From: Pseudomonas viridiflava
GTDB lineage: Bacteria > Pseudomonadota > Gammaproteobacteria > Pseudomonadales > Pseudomonadaceae
Length of the DNA stretch: 64,000 bases
Reading direction: 5' to 3'
NCBI RefSeq assembly: GCF_900590755.1
Contig: NZ_UUOC01000001.1
Location: forward strand, 1 to 64,000
The translations under genes and the position numbers were made by a program. Position 1 is the stretch's first letter. The number at the start of each line of letters is the position of its first letter. This document shows, piece after piece, positions 10,100-18,264 of this stretch. A model generated the notes under the pieces. That model was not told the DNA's origin. It searched no databases and was given only the letters and a program-made list of their open reading frames with translations.

Positions 10100-10430
10100 C
10101 CTGGATTGGTTGCCAACGAAACATTTTGGCGCTGCTGATTCTGGTTCCGTCCTGACGGCCGGGTCACTTTTGTCTAGGCGCTCTTGTTTTTTGGAGCAGA
10201 CCAAAACCGTTGCGCTGGCGTCAGCCCCTGCCCCGCAGGGGTTCCACCCTCCGATACCGTGGTGTGGGCACGCGCCGAAGGGCCATCCCTGGCCCAGCGG
10301 CGCTCGCTCGGCATCCATGCCGAGCGACCCGCACCACGACACCTGCGCTCAGCCTCCCGACGCGCATTTAGCGGTGTCCATGAGATCGCGACAGAAAAAG
10401 CAAAAGCAAATCTGCTTTGCAGATTTCCGA
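10100..10430. repeat. Hairpin-rich gene-free stretch between yejA and ppiC
   Basis: No gene is supported between 9818 and 10492. The stretch contains perfect inverted repeats at 10225-10241 (CCCCTGC/GCAGGGG), 10281-10294 (GGCCA/TGGCC), 10305-10326 (CGCTCGGCAT/ATGCCGAGCG) and 10408-10426 (AAATCTGC/GCAGATTT). A single REP-like TGTAGGAGCGCACGAGCAGCG lies near 10012. It resembles the long degenerate intergenic repeats of pseudomonads; copy number cannot be judged from one window. Confidence 0.45.
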
Positions 10431-10491
10431 CACCACTTTCCTATAGGGATCCGTTTCCTGACGCGTTGCCCACAAGTTTCTGGCCTTGTTA

Positions 10492-10523
10492 AACAAAAAC
10501 GGCCCGCTTCTCAGCGGGCCGTT
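10492..10523 (-). terminator. Intrinsic terminator of ppiC
   Basis: On the minus strand AACGGCCCGC and GCGGGCCGTT pair around a six-base loop and are followed by a T-rich tail. It lies about 22 bases past the ppiC stop. Confidence 0.85.
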
Positions 10524-10544
10524 CTGGTCATCAACTGCGAGGCA

Positions 10545-10826
10545 TCAATCCTGGCGGCTGGTGACTTCCAGCAGGTGATAGCCGAACTGGGTTTTCACCG
10601 GGCCTTGCACAACATTGACTGGCGCGCTGAATACGACGGTGTCGAATTCCTTGACCATTTGACCTGGGCCGAACGAGCCCAGATCGCCGCCTTGACGGCT
10701 GGAAGGGCAGCTTGAGTTGGATTTCGCGACTTCGGCAAAATCAGCACCGCCTTCGATCTGAGCCTTGAGTTCGTTGCACTTTTCTTCGCTGGAAACAAGG
10801 ATGTGGCGGGCAGTGGCTTTAGCCAT
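10545..10826 (-). CDS. ppiC: Peptidyl-prolyl cis-trans isomerase C (parvulin)
   Basis: Predicted 93-residue single-domain parvulin, the normal size of PpiC, without signal peptide and so cytosolic. Family features: ARHILVSSEEKC at the start, SSCPSSRQGGDLGSFG in the middle and VKTQFGYHLLEV near the end. It catalyses rotation of Xaa-Pro bonds. It is a single-gene unit between a terminator and the DAHP synthase gene. Confidence 0.93.
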   Translation of the reverse strand: MAKATARHILVSSEEKCNELKAQIEGGADFAEVAKSNSSCPSSRQGGDLGSFGPGQMVKEFDTVVFSAPVNVVQGPVKTQFGYHLLEVTSRQD

Positions 10827-10964
10827 GGGGAGTTACTCCTGTCAAAAAAAAGAAAGAGCCTACCGGATTAAGGGACGCATTTGCGATAAAAGTTCCAGCC
10901 AAAGGGTGTCTGGTCGAGGTGCACTGTCTCTTTTATGACATTCCCTGGCGATACCGGCCCACGC

Positions 10965-12047
10965 TTATCTGTAGCGCAGCCTTTGCACCGCGTCTCGCAG
11001 CAGCGCTTCGGTTGCATCCCAGCCGAGACAACCGTCGGTCACTGAAACGCCGTAGCGCATCGAAGAACTGATGGGCTGGCACCCTTCGAACAGATGGCTC
11101 TCCAGCATCATTCCGATCAGCGATCGATCGCCTTGCAGCCGTTGAGTAAGCACATCATTGAAGATGTGTGGCTGACGCAGCGGGTCTTTGCCACTGTTGG
11201 CGTGGCTGCAATCGACCATGATGCGTTCGGCAATGCGGTTTCTGGTCAGACCGTCGCGCACCTGAGCCACGCTCTGCTGGTCGTAGTTCGGGCCTTTGTT
11301 ACCGCCGCGCAGGACGATATGGGTGTCCCGGTTGCCTTGGGTTTCGATGATGGCCGGATGTCCATGACGGTCCATGCCGAAGTGGCGATGGCTATGGGCG
11401 GCAGAGCGCATGGCATCGCTGGCAACTGCAACGCCGCCATCGGTGCCATTCTTGAAACCAACTGGCATGGGCAGGCCGCTGGCCATTTCCCGATGGATTT
11501 GTGATTCGGTCGTGCGCGCACCGATGGCCACCCAGCTCAGCACATCGTCGAAGTAGCCCGCTGCCATGGGTTGCAGGATTTCGGTGGCAATGGGTAGGCC
11601 CAGCCGCAGCATTTCCAGCATCAGGTGGCGTGAAAGCGTCAGGCCCTGAGCCATGTCGTCACTGCCATCAAGCAGTGGATCGTACGCCAGACCTTTCCAG
11701 CCGACGGTTGTGCGGGGTTTTTCGACGTAGGCCCGCATTACCAGCAGCATCTGATCGCTGACCCCAGCGGCAAGCTCCGCCAGGCGTTCGGCGTATTCCA
11801 GAGCGGACTGAGGGTCGTGGATCGAGCACGGGCCGACGATAACCAGCAGGCGCGTGTCTTCGCCATCAAGGATCGCGCGCACCGCACGTCGATGTGCGGA
11901 CACTTGCTCGCTCAACGCGGCGCTCAGGGGCAATCGGGATTTGAGTTGCAGCGCACTGGGCAGACGCTGGGGTGCCGGGAGGCTGTCGAGCACGGTGAGG
12001 CTGGAGGGCGACAGGTCGGATGGCTTTACTGCGACGGACGAATTCAT
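10965..12047 (-). CDS. 3-deoxy-7-phosphoheptulonate (DAHP) synthase, class I
   Basis: Predicted 360-residue enzyme that condenses phosphoenolpyruvate and erythrose 4-phosphate, the first step of the shikimate pathway. Seen motifs: VIVGPCSIHDP, EKPRTTVGWKGL, MPVGFKNGTDG and MVDCSHANSGKD, the expected AroF/AroG/AroH signature set. The sequence alone does not tell which aromatic amino acid inhibits it, so no symbol is given. The ATG at 12047 has AGGAAG upstream. The 5' region holds two aromatic-rich leader reading frames and a terminator, so transcription is probably attenuated by aminoacyl-tRNA supply. Confidence 0.93.
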   Translation of the reverse strand: MNSSVAVKPSDLSPSSLTVLDSLPAPQRLPSALQLKSRLPLSAALSEQVSAHRRAVRAILDGEDTRLLVIVGPCSIHDPQSALEYAERLAELAAGVSDQMLLVMRAYVEKPRTTVGWKGLAYDPLLDGSDDMAQGLTLSRHLMLEMLRLGLPIATEILQPMAAGYFDDVLSWVAIGARTTESQIHREMASGLPMPVGFKNGTDGGVAVASDAMRSAAHSHRHFGMDRHGHPAIIETQGNRDTHIVLRGGNKGPNYDQQSVAQVRDGLTRNRIAERIMVDCSHANSGKDPLRQPHIFNDVLTQRLQGDRSLIGMMLESHLFEGCQPISSSMRYGVSVTDGCLGWDATEALLRDAVQRLRYR

Positions 12048-12062
12048 GGTTTCTGCTTCCTG

Positions 12063-12091
12063 GGGCTGGCGGGGTCAATCCCGCTCAGCCC
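12063..12091 (-). promoter_or_regulatory. Hairpin next to the DAHP synthase ribosome site
   Basis: On the minus strand GGGCT-GA-GCGGG pairs with CCCGC-C-AGCCC around a short loop, giving about ten pairs with a small bulge. Its first base is the last base of the leader 2 stop codon, and it ends one base before the AGGAAG ribosome site. A ribosome finishing leader 2 would therefore sit on its 5' arm. Confidence 0.6.
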
Positions 12092-12243
12092 TACTGGGGT
12101 GTTCGACAAAGTGTCGTAGGGTCGTTCTGTAATGTGTCGCCACCTGAAAGTGACCGGTCGGAGGCGGCTGCTGGTCCCGAACGGAGGGTGCTAAATCGCC
12201 AGGCGTAGCAGAAGTCGGAGCGGTAATAAGTGCGGTAAGTCAT
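12091..12243 (-). CDS. Leader peptide 2, aromatic-rich, upstream of DAHP synthase
   Basis: A 50-codon frame with a GAGGA ribosome site seven bases before ATG. It opens MTYRTYYRSDFCYAWRF: four Tyr, two Phe and one Trp in the first 17 residues. The remainder is Ser/Thr/Pro/Ala-rich and looks non-functional as a protein. It stops 43 bases before the DAHP synthase start and directly at a hairpin. I infer a regulatory leader sensing aromatic amino acids, downstream of the terminator that follows leader 1. It could be a chance frame, but the clustering of aromatic codons at its start and the good ribosome site argue against that. Confidence 0.6.
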   Translation of the reverse strand: MTYRTYYRSDFCYAWRFSTLRSGPAAASDRSLSGGDTLQNDPTTLCRTPQ

Positions 12244-12289
12244 GGGTGAATCCTCGTGTTCAATTCAAAATTTCAAAGTTTGTGGGAGC

Positions 12290-12328
12290 CAGAAAAACAA
12301 AACCCCCGGTCGGGGAGCCGACCGGGGG
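12290..12328 (-). terminator. Attenuator terminator between leader 1 and DAHP synthase
   Basis: On the minus strand CCCCCGGTCGG and CCGACCGGGGG form a perfect 11-pair stem with a four-base loop (stem 12303-12328), followed by TTTTGTTTTTC. It starts 50 bases after the leader 1 stop codon and lies before leader 2 and the structural gene, the position of a premature terminator. Confidence 0.85.
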
Positions 12329-12369
12329 TAGAGAATTCTCTGGTTGGCGTCCCCTTGATATGGGCGCCG

Positions 12370-12410
12370 TTTGGGTATCAGGCGCGCCAGTGGCTATACC
12401 AATACCCAAA
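12370..12410 (-). promoter_or_regulatory. Leader hairpin overlapping the aromatic codon run
   Basis: TTTGGGTAT (12402-12410, which encodes Phe-Gly-Tyr within the aromatic run of leader 1) is perfectly complementary to ATACCCAAA (12370-12378), just at and after the leader stop codon. This is the place of the 1:2 pairing in classical attenuators. A ribosome stalled in the run would break it. The competing antiterminator pairing with the terminator arm is not obvious by eye. Confidence 0.6.
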
Positions 12411-12521
12411 ATAAAAGCTGCGGTTTACAACAGCGTCGTCCGAACCAACAGACACAGCCGCACGTGCAACCAGGCATTGAACGCCGGTCTGCAATAGGGT
12501 CTGTGAAGGTGATGGCAACAT
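12378..12521 (-). CDS. Leader peptide 1 with FYFGYWYSHW run, upstream of DAHP synthase
   Basis: A 47-codon frame with a GGAG ribosome site exactly seven bases before ATG. Seven of the ten residues in FYFGYWYSHW near its C-terminus are Phe, Tyr or Trp; Arg-Ala and TGA follow. A strong intrinsic terminator starts 50 bases further on. This is the textbook arrangement of a transcription attenuator leader. Because the run mixes all three aromatic amino acids, starvation for any of them could favour read-through into the gene for the common pathway's first enzyme (inference). Confidence 0.82.
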   Translation of the reverse strand: MLPSPSQTLLQTGVQCLVARAAVSVGSDDAVVNRSFYFGYWYSHWRA

Positions 12522-12723
12522 GCTGTATCTCCGTTTTGGTTCGGCGAGCTTACTGCAGCCGAGCGTCAGATTTCAATGACAACTATCAATAAAGTTGCAG
12601 CAATCAAGTTGCAGAAGGCCCGAAAGCATTCGTTTGGATAGCTGCGTATGCGCATGAATTTAACAATGGCTTGATTGAGCACGGCGGGCGGGTACTGCAG
12701 CAGGTAAAGGCCGCGCGGATGTA

Positions 12724-12957
12724 CTACTCCGATGCTGCCTCAGCCTGTGATTCAGGAGCGCTGGGAATGCTGCCGATCTTCATGCCCAACAGCACCGCGA
12801 CCTTATGCGCTTCACCGCGCCGACCCTTCTTGCGACCTGAAAGCACTTGATAAGTCGTCGCCGGGTCAATGCTGTTCTCACGAGCAAACTCTTGAACAGA
12901 TTTGCCTTGTTGTTCAAGCCACTCCTTGGCTTGTGCAGCGGTACGTATTCCGGGCAT
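12724..12957 (-). CDS. Small helix-turn-helix DNA-binding protein
   Basis: Predicted 77 residues. The segment QGKSVQEFARENSIDPATTY looks like a helix-turn-helix, followed by a basic GRKKGRRGEAHK patch. It is divergent from the XRE regulator at 13040 with about 80 bases between them, like a small phage cI/cro pair. No strong ribosome site is visible. Function unknown; I infer a transcription regulator, perhaps of phage origin but now domesticated. Confidence 0.7.
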   Translation of the reverse strand: MPGIRTAAQAKEWLEQQGKSVQEFARENSIDPATTYQVLSGRKKGRRGEAHKVAVLLGMKIGSIPSAPESQAEAASE

Positions 12958-13039
12958 AGTTCAAAACCGTTCAAATCAGTTTAATTTTATCTCGATTCTA
13001 CCATTCGTAAGGATGGGGTCAACAGGAATACGCATTCAA

Positions 13040-13408
13040 ATGAGTGGAATTGGTTCCCGACTAAGAAAAGAAAGAGAACGCTTGGGCTTATCTCAGCGAG
13101 CTTTCGGCGAAATCGGTGGTGTGGAGGCTAATGCTCAAGGCAAGTACGAAAGCGGCGACCGTGCGCCGAAAGCAGATTACCTGGCCGCCGTCGCAGCCAA
13201 GGGCGTGGATATCTTGTTTGTCCTGACCGGAAAACCGACTCCGGTCCCCGTAGACAATCTCAGTAATTCTGAGGAAAAAGTGCTGGGTAGCTATAGAACG
13301 CTGCACAAGGAAGATCAGGATGCGATCAAGCGACTGACCACGACCATGGCTGAGTTGTCGGCGTCCTACGCCGTCAAATCGAAGTCCGATACCCGGGAAG
13401 ACAACTGA
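13040..13408 (+). CDS. XRE-family transcriptional regulator, copy 1
   Basis: Predicted 122 residues. The N-terminal helix-turn-helix domain starts MSGIGSRLRKERERLGLSQR and includes the ANAQGKYESGDRAPKADYL recognition region; a short C-terminal part has no protease or sensor domain. The start at 13040 matches that of the close paralogue at 42163. Divergent from the HTH gene at 12724, with an intrinsic terminator downstream. Its targets are unknown; the intergenic region with AAACCGTTCAAATCAGTTT-like symmetry is the obvious place for an operator. Confidence 0.82.
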   Translation: MSGIGSRLRKERERLGLSQRAFGEIGGVEANAQGKYESGDRAPKADYLAAVAAKGVDILFVLTGKPTPVPVDNLSNSEEKVLGSYRTLHKEDQDAIKRLTTTMAELSASYAVKSKSDTREDN

Positions 13409-13455
13409 AAACAAGCTAAGCAGCAGCGCCTTTGTCAGCTGTCTGCATGTAAATG

Positions 13456-13498
13456 AGAGCCAGACTTTGCATTACGCTAGGTCCGGCTCTTTGTTTTT
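13456..13498 (+). terminator. Intrinsic terminator after the XRE gene
   Basis: AGAGCC-A-GAC pairs with GTC-C-GGCTCT across a 15-base loop and is followed by TTGTTTTT. It isolates the XRE gene from gacA. Confidence 0.8.
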
Positions 13499-13544
13499 GA
13501 TATGGTGACCAGCATTCGTTATGACCGCTGCGCGAGGTGTCCGC

Positions 13545-14189
13545 TTGATTAAGGTGCTAGTTGTTGATGACCATGATCTAGTCCGGACAGGAATCACCCG
13601 TATGTTGGCCGACATAGACGGCCTGCAGGTCGTGGGGCAGGCCGATTCGGGTGAGGAATCACTGAAGAAGGCCCGTGAGCTGAAACCGGATGTGGTACTG
13701 ATGGACGTCAAGATGCCTGGCATCGGCGGTCTTGAAGCCACGCGCAAGATGTTGCGCAGCCATCCCGAGATCAAAGTGGTGGCGGTTACGGTGTGTGAGG
13801 AAGACCCGTTTCCTACTCGCTTGCTTCAGGCAGGAGCGGCCGGCTACATGACCAAAGGCGCAGGCCTTGCTGAAATGGTCCAGGCCATTCGCCTGGTGTT
13901 TGCCGGGCAACGTTACATCAGCCCGCAAATCGCCCAGCAATTGGCGCTGAAGTCTTTCCAGCCCCAGGAGAACAACTCTCCCTTCGACCTTCTGTCCGAG
14001 CGTGAAATCCAGATCGCTTTGATGATCGTCGGCTGCCAGAAAGTGCAGGCCATTTCCGATAAGCTATGCCTTTCTCCCAAAACCGTTAATACCTACCGTT
14101 ACCGTATCTTTGAGAAGCTTTCGATCAGCAGCGATGTTGAGTTGGCTTTGTTGGCGGTACGTCACGGCATGGTCGATGCCAGCGCCTGA
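13545..14189 (+). CDS. gacA: Response regulator GacA
   Basis: Predicted 214 residues. Receiver domain at about 1-120 with acidic pocket DD (8-9) and phosphoacceptor Asp54 in [10 protein letters not shown]; a LuxR-type helix-turn-helix at about 145-205. With sensor kinase GacS it activates the small RNAs that titrate RsmA, controlling secondary metabolism and biofilm. I choose the TTG at 13545 because GAGGTG lies at good distance and it places the phosphoacceptor at the conventional residue 54; an ATG at 13521 would add eight residues. uvrC follows after one base, the usual Pseudomonas order. Confidence 0.95.
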   Translation: MIKVLVVDDHDLVRTGITRMLADIDGLQVVGQADSGEESLKKARELKPDVVLMDVKMPGIGGLEATRKMLRSHPEIKVVAVTVCEEDPFPTRLLQAGAAGYMTKGAGLAEMVQAIRLVFAGQRYISPQIAQQLALKSFQPQENNSPFDLLSEREIQIALMIVGCQKVQAISDKLCLSPKTVNTYRYRIFEKLSISSDVELALLAVRHGMVDASA

Positions 14190-14190
14190 A

Positions 14191-16014
14191 ATGAACCCAC
14201 CGTTTGACCCCAGTGCTTTTCTTGCAACCTGTAGTGGCCGTCCTGGCGTGTATCGAATGTTCGATACCGAGGCCCGGCTGCTTTACGTGGGCAAAGCCAA
14301 AAATCTGAAAAACCGTCTGGCGAGCTACTTTCGCAAGACTGGTCACGCGCCCAAGACCAGCGCGCTCGTCGCACGTATCGCGCAGATTGAAACCACGATC
14401 ACCGCGAACGAAACCGAAGCCTTGCTGCTTGAGCAGACGCTGATCAAGGAATGGCGTCCGCCGTACAACATCTTGCTGCGCGATGACAAATCCTACCCAT
14501 ACGTTTATCTGTCGGATGGCAACTTCCCGCGCCTGAGCATCCACCGTGGCGCGAAGAAAGCCAAAGGGCGCTATTTCGGGCCTTATCCCAGTGCCGGTGC
14601 GGTGCGCGAAAGTTTGAGCCTGATGCAGAAGACTTTTCTGGTCCGTCAGTGCGAAGACAGCTACTACAAGAACCGCACGCGGCCGTGCCTGCAATTTCAG
14701 ATCAAACGCTGCAAAGGGCCTTGCGTCGGGCTGGTTGAGCCTGAGGTCTATGCCGAGGATGTGCGTCACTCGGTCATGTTTCTAGAAGGGCGCAGCAACA
14801 CGCTGACTGACGAATTGAACGCCTCCATGGAAAAAGCCGCCATGAGTCTGGATTTCGAACGGGCTGCCGAGCTGCGTGATCAGATTGCGTTGCTGCGCCG
14901 GGTCCAGGACCAGCAAAGCATGGAAGGTGGCACTGGCGATGTGGATGTCGTGGCCGCCTTCATCAATCCGGGCGGCGCGTGTGTGCATTTGATCAGCGTG
15001 CGCGGTGGGCGGGTGTTGGGCAGCAAGAACTTTTTCCCTCAGGTTGGCATTGAGGAAGACGTGGGCGAAGTCATGTCAGCGTTTCTGTCCCAGTATTTTC
15101 TCGGTGGCGTGGACCGTGAACTGCCCAGCGAAGTGATCGTCAACGTGCTGCACGAAGATTTTCCGACGCTGATCGACGCCATCGAAGAGTCCCGCGGTCG
15201 TGAGTTGACGATCAGCCACCGGGTGCGCGGCACTCGTGCCCGCTGGCAGCAGATGGCTGTTACCAATGCCGAGCAAGCTTTGTCAGCGCGCCTGGCCAAT
15301 CGACAACATGTCGCTGCACGTTTCGACGCGCTGGCCCAGGTACTGAACCTTGACGAGCCGCCGATGCGGCTTGAGTGTTACGACATCAGCCATTCCAGCG
15401 GCGAGGCGACCGTTGCGTCCTGCGTGGTGTTCGGGCCGGAAGGCCCCATCAAAGCCGACTACCGACGCTACAACATTGAAGGCATAACCGCTGGCGATGA
15501 TTATGCAGCGATGCATCAGGCCCTGACCCGACGCTTCAGCAAAATCAAAGACGGCGAGGGCAAGCTGCCTGACATTCTGCTGGTGGACGGCGGCAAGGGA
15601 CAATTGTCCATGGCCCGCGATGTGCTGAATGAACTGGCGGTTCCGGATCTGATCCTGCTGGGTGTGGCCAAAGGCGCGACGCGCAAGGCTGGTTTCGAAA
15701 CCCTGTACCTGAACGACGCGGCCCATGAGTTCACCTTGCCCGGGGATTCTCCGGCGCTGCACTTGATCCAGCAGATACGGGACGAAGCCCACCGTTTTGC
15801 CATTACCGGACACCGGGCCCGGCGTGGCAAAACCCGGCGTACATCTACTCTCGAAGGTGTGGCGGGCGTGGGTCCGACAAGGCGTCGGGACCTGCTCAAA
15901 CACTTCGGTGGATTGCAGGAATTGTCCCGTGCGAGCATCGAAGAGATAGCAAAAGCACCCGGAATCAGTAAAAAGCTTGCAGAGTCGATTTATGCAAACC
16001 TGCACAGCGAGTAG
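14191..16014 (+). CDS. uvrC: Excinuclease ABC subunit C
   Basis: Predicted 607-residue nucleotide excision repair nuclease making both incisions around a lesion with UvrAB. A GIY-YIG domain lies at the N-terminus ([24 protein letters not shown]), then a UVR motif around [20 protein letters not shown], the RNase H-like second nuclease ([16 protein letters not shown]) and C-terminal HhH motifs ([19 protein letters not shown]). The start at 14191 is one base after the gacA stop; an in-frame ATG at 14176 would overlap gacA. Confidence 0.96.
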   Translation: MNPPFDPSAFLATCSGRPGVYRMFDTEARLLYVGKAKNLKNRLASYFRKTGHAPKTSALVARIAQIETTITANETEALLLEQTLIKEWRPPYNILLRDDKSYPYVYLSDGNFPRLSIHRGAKKAKGRYFGPYPSAGAVRESLSLMQKTFLVRQCEDSYYKNRTRPCLQFQIKRCKGPCVGLVEPEVYAEDVRHSVMFLEGRSNTLTDELNASMEKAAMSLDFERAAELRDQIALLRRVQDQQSMEGGTGDVDVVAAFINPGGACVHLISVRGGRVLGSKNFFPQVGIEEDVGEVMSAFLSQYFLGGVDRELPSEVIVNVLHEDFPTLIDAIEESRGRELTISHRVRGTRARWQQMAVTNAEQALSARLANRQHVAARFDALAQVLNLDEPPMRLECYDISHSSGEATVASCVVFGPEGPIKADYRRYNIEGITAGDDYAAMHQALTRRFSKIKDGEGKLPDILLVDGGKGQLSMARDVLNELAVPDLILLGVAKGATRKAGFETLYLNDAAHEFTLPGDSPALHLIQQIRDEAHRFAITGHRARRGKTRRTSTLEGVAGVGPTRRRDLLKHFGGLQELSRASIEEIAKAPGISKKLAESIYANLHSE

Positions 16015-16046
16015 AATGCCCGCTCACCTCGTAGCAAGTTGTGCCG

Positions 16047-16607
16047 ATGAATATCCCTAATCTGATCACTGTTCTACGTGTCCTCCTGATTCCGATCTTC
16101 ATTTTGCTGTTTTACTTGCCGTATCACTGGAGCTACATGGCCGCCAGTTCGGTATTCGCCTTTGCAGCGGCAACCGATTGGCTGGATGGATACCTCGCAC
16201 GCCGACTGGAGCAAAGCACGCCATTTGGCGCGTTTCTCGATCCCGTCGCCGACAAACTGATGGTTGCGGTTGCACTGGTATTGCTGGTGCAGGCTCACGC
16301 CAACATCTGGCTGACCCTGGCAGCGGCGGTCATCATCGGTCGCGAGATTGTCATTTCGGCGCTGCGCGAGTGGATGGCCGAGCTGGGTGCGCGGGCACAA
16401 GTGGCCGTGTCCAATCTGGGTAAATGGAAGACTGCGGCGCAGATGCTGGCCCTGGTCATTCTGTTGGCCAACCCGCCCGCATTCACGTTCTGGGTGTTGC
16501 TGGGTTACACGTTGCTGTTGCTGGCTGCCGGTTTGACCTTGTGGTCGATGGTCCAGTACCTGAGGGCAGCGTGGCCGCATCTGAAAACCACCACAGAGAA
16601 AAAATAA
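16047..16607 (+). CDS. pgsA: CDP-diacylglycerol-glycerol-3-phosphate 3-phosphatidyltransferase
   Basis: Predicted 186-residue inner-membrane enzyme making phosphatidylglycerol phosphate. The CDP-alcohol phosphotransferase signature D-G-x2-A-R-x8-G-x3-D-x3-D is complete (DGYLAR...GAFLDPVAD). Four or more hydrophobic helices. A GTG at 16041 would add two residues; the ATG at 16047 giving [12 protein letters not shown] is the usual family start. It follows uvrC and precedes tRNA-Gly. Confidence 0.95.
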   Translation: MNIPNLITVLRVLLIPIFILLFYLPYHWSYMAASSVFAFAAATDWLDGYLARRLEQSTPFGAFLDPVADKLMVAVALVLLVQAHANIWLTLAAAVIIGREIVISALREWMAELGARAQVAVSNLGKWKTAAQMLALVILLANPPAFTFWVLLGYTLLLLAAGLTLWSMVQYLRAAWPHLKTTTEKK

Positions 16608-16624
16608 GTTTTTAAAACAAAGGG

Positions 16625-16652
16625 TTGACGGCGCTATTTGAATCGTTAGAAT
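16625..16652 (+). promoter_or_regulatory. Sigma-70 promoter of tRNA-Gly
   Basis: TTGACG and TAGAAT separated by 16 bases, ending 18 bases before the mature tRNA. It gives the tRNA its own promoter after pgsA. Confidence 0.7.
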
Positions 16653-16670
16653 AGCGGCCATCACCAAGAC

Positions 16671-16746
<76 letters not shown>

Positions 16747-16790
16747 AACATAGCGTTTACAGAATTCAAATGAGCTCTGTAAACGATAGA

Positions 16791-16817
16791 AAAAAGGACC
16801 TTCGGGTCCTTTTTTTT
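16791..16817 (+). terminator. Intrinsic terminator after tRNA-Gly
   Basis: AGGACC-TTCG-GGTCCT with eight T after it and an A-run before it, so it could also act on the minus strand. A second inverted repeat GTTTACAGA/TCTGTAAAC (16755-16784) lies between it and the tRNA. Confidence 0.88.
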
Positions 16818-16871
16818 CGTTTCTGCTCTAAATCTTTTCTCGTGATAACGCCTGCCTGCAATCTCAACCCT

Positions 16872-16961
16872 GTGGGATCGGCTTTAGCCGGGAAGAGGCC
16901 ACTACGTCCACTGCATATGTGGAGGCCAAACTGGCGCTTTCCCGGCTAAAGCCGGTCCCAC
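16872..16961. repeat. REP doublet, short form
   Basis: Arms GTGGGATCGGCTTTAGCCGG and its near-complement facing each other around a variable centre. It sits between the tRNA terminator and the dctM stop, where the two transcription directions converge. Confidence 0.85.
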
Positions 16962-16980
16962 CGATCCATGTTCAGCGCTA

Positions 16981-18264
16981 CTACGGCATCCCCAGCCAGT
17001 TAGGCAGCGCCAGCGAGATGAACGGCACGTAAGTGACCAGGATCAGGAACAGCAGCAGGATCGACAGCCAGGGCAGGGCAGCGCGAATGGTCTGGCCCAA
17101 GGTCAGCCCGGTCACCGCCGAGGTAACGAACAGGTTCAGGCCCACCGGCGGATGCACCAGCCCGATTTCCATGTTCACCACCATGATGATGCCCAGGTGG
17201 ATGGGGTCGATGCCCAGCTTCATGGCGATCGGGAAGAAGATCGGCGCCAGAATCAGGATGATTGCCGACGGCTCCATAAAGCTGCCGGCCACCAACAGCA
17301 CGATATTGACCATGATCAGGAAGCCAATCGGCGTCAGCCCTTCGGACAGCACCCAGGCAGTAATTTGCTGCGGGATCTGTTCAGTGGTCAGTACATGGGC
17401 GAACAGCATTGCGTTGGCAATGATGAACAGCAGCATGATCGTCAGCCTGCCAGACTCCAGCAAGACTTTCGGGCAGTCCTTGAGGCTCATGTCCTTATAG
17501 ACGAACAGCGCGATAAAGGCCGAATACACGGCAGCCACCGCTGCGGCTTCAGTGGGGGTAAACATGCCGCTGTAGATCCCGCCCAGAATAATCACTAGCA
17601 ACAGCAAGCCCCAGAAGGCCCGTTGCGCGGTATGCAACCACTCACGGAAGGTTGCGCGGGGCTGTGCCGGAAGTTTTTTCACTCTGGCGACGATGTAAAT
17701 AACCACCATCAAGCTCAAGCCCAGCAGGATGCCGGGGATGACCCCTGCCATGAACAGCTTGCCCACGGAGGTTTCGGTGGCAGCGGCGTAGACCACCATG
17801 ACAATCGACGGCGGAATCAGAATGCCCAGGGTACCGGCGTTACAGATGATCCCTGCGCCAAACTCCTTGGGATAGCCGGAACGCACCATCCCCGCAACGG
17901 CAATTGAGCCCACGGCTGCAACGGTTGCGGGTGAAGAACCCGACAATGCGGCGAACAGCATACAGGCCAGGACTGCCGCGATGGCCAGACCGCCGCGGAT
18001 ATGGCCGACACAGGCATTGGCAAAATCAATCAGCCTCTGTGCCACGCCGCCGGTGGTCATGAAGGCGCCAGACAACAGGAAAAACGGAATCGCCAGGAAG
18101 GTGTAGCTGTCGGAAGTTTCGAACAGCTTGATGGCCAGCGAACTCAGGGAATCGGGGCTGAACATCAGGATCGACACAGCCCCGGCAAGGCCCAGGGAAA
18201 TCGCAATGGGCACGCCGAGGAACATGAAAACGAACAGCAGCAGGAACAGACAGATCACCGTCAT
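16981..18264 (-). CDS. dctM: TRAP transporter large permease DctM
   Basis: Predicted 427-residue inner-membrane protein, about 12 membrane helices. Family motifs: FLLSGAFMTTGG, LSGSSPATVAAVGSIA and GTLGILIPPSI. With DctQ and DctP it drives sodium-coupled uptake of carboxylates. The start overlaps the dctQ stop by one base. Because it ends the itaconate cluster, itaconate or a related dicarboxylate is the likely substrate (inference). Confidence 0.93.
   Translation of the reverse strand: MTVICLFLLLFVFMFLGVPIAISLGLAGAVSILMFSPDSLSSLAIKLFETSDSYTFLAIPFFLLSGAFMTTGGVAQRLIDFANACVGHIRGGLAIAAVLACMLFAALSGSSPATVAAVGSIAVAGMVRSGYPKEFGAGIICNAGTLGILIPPSIVMVVYAAATETSVGKLFMAGVIPGILLGLSLMVVIYIVARVKKLPAQPRATFREWLHTAQRAFWGLLLLVIILGGIYSGMFTPTEAAAVAAVYSAFIALFVYKDMSLKDCPKVLLESGRLTIMLLFIIANAMLFAHVLTTEQIPQQITAWVLSEGLTPIGFLIMVNIVLLVAGSFMEPSAIILILAPIFFPIAMKLGIDPIHLGIIMVVNMEIGLVHPPVGLNLFVTSAVTGLTLGQTIRAALPWLSILLLFLILVTYVPFISLALPNWLGMP

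Noticed and set aside
9939..10715. A 258-codon plus-strand frame covering the hairpin-rich stretch and part of ppiC
   Set aside because: It runs through repeats and a terminator and overlaps ppiC in antisense; Cys/Arg/Pro-rich composition is not protein-like.
15283..16005. A 240-codon minus-strand frame opposite uvrC
   Set aside because: uvrC is well supported over the whole stretch; the reverse frame has no family features.
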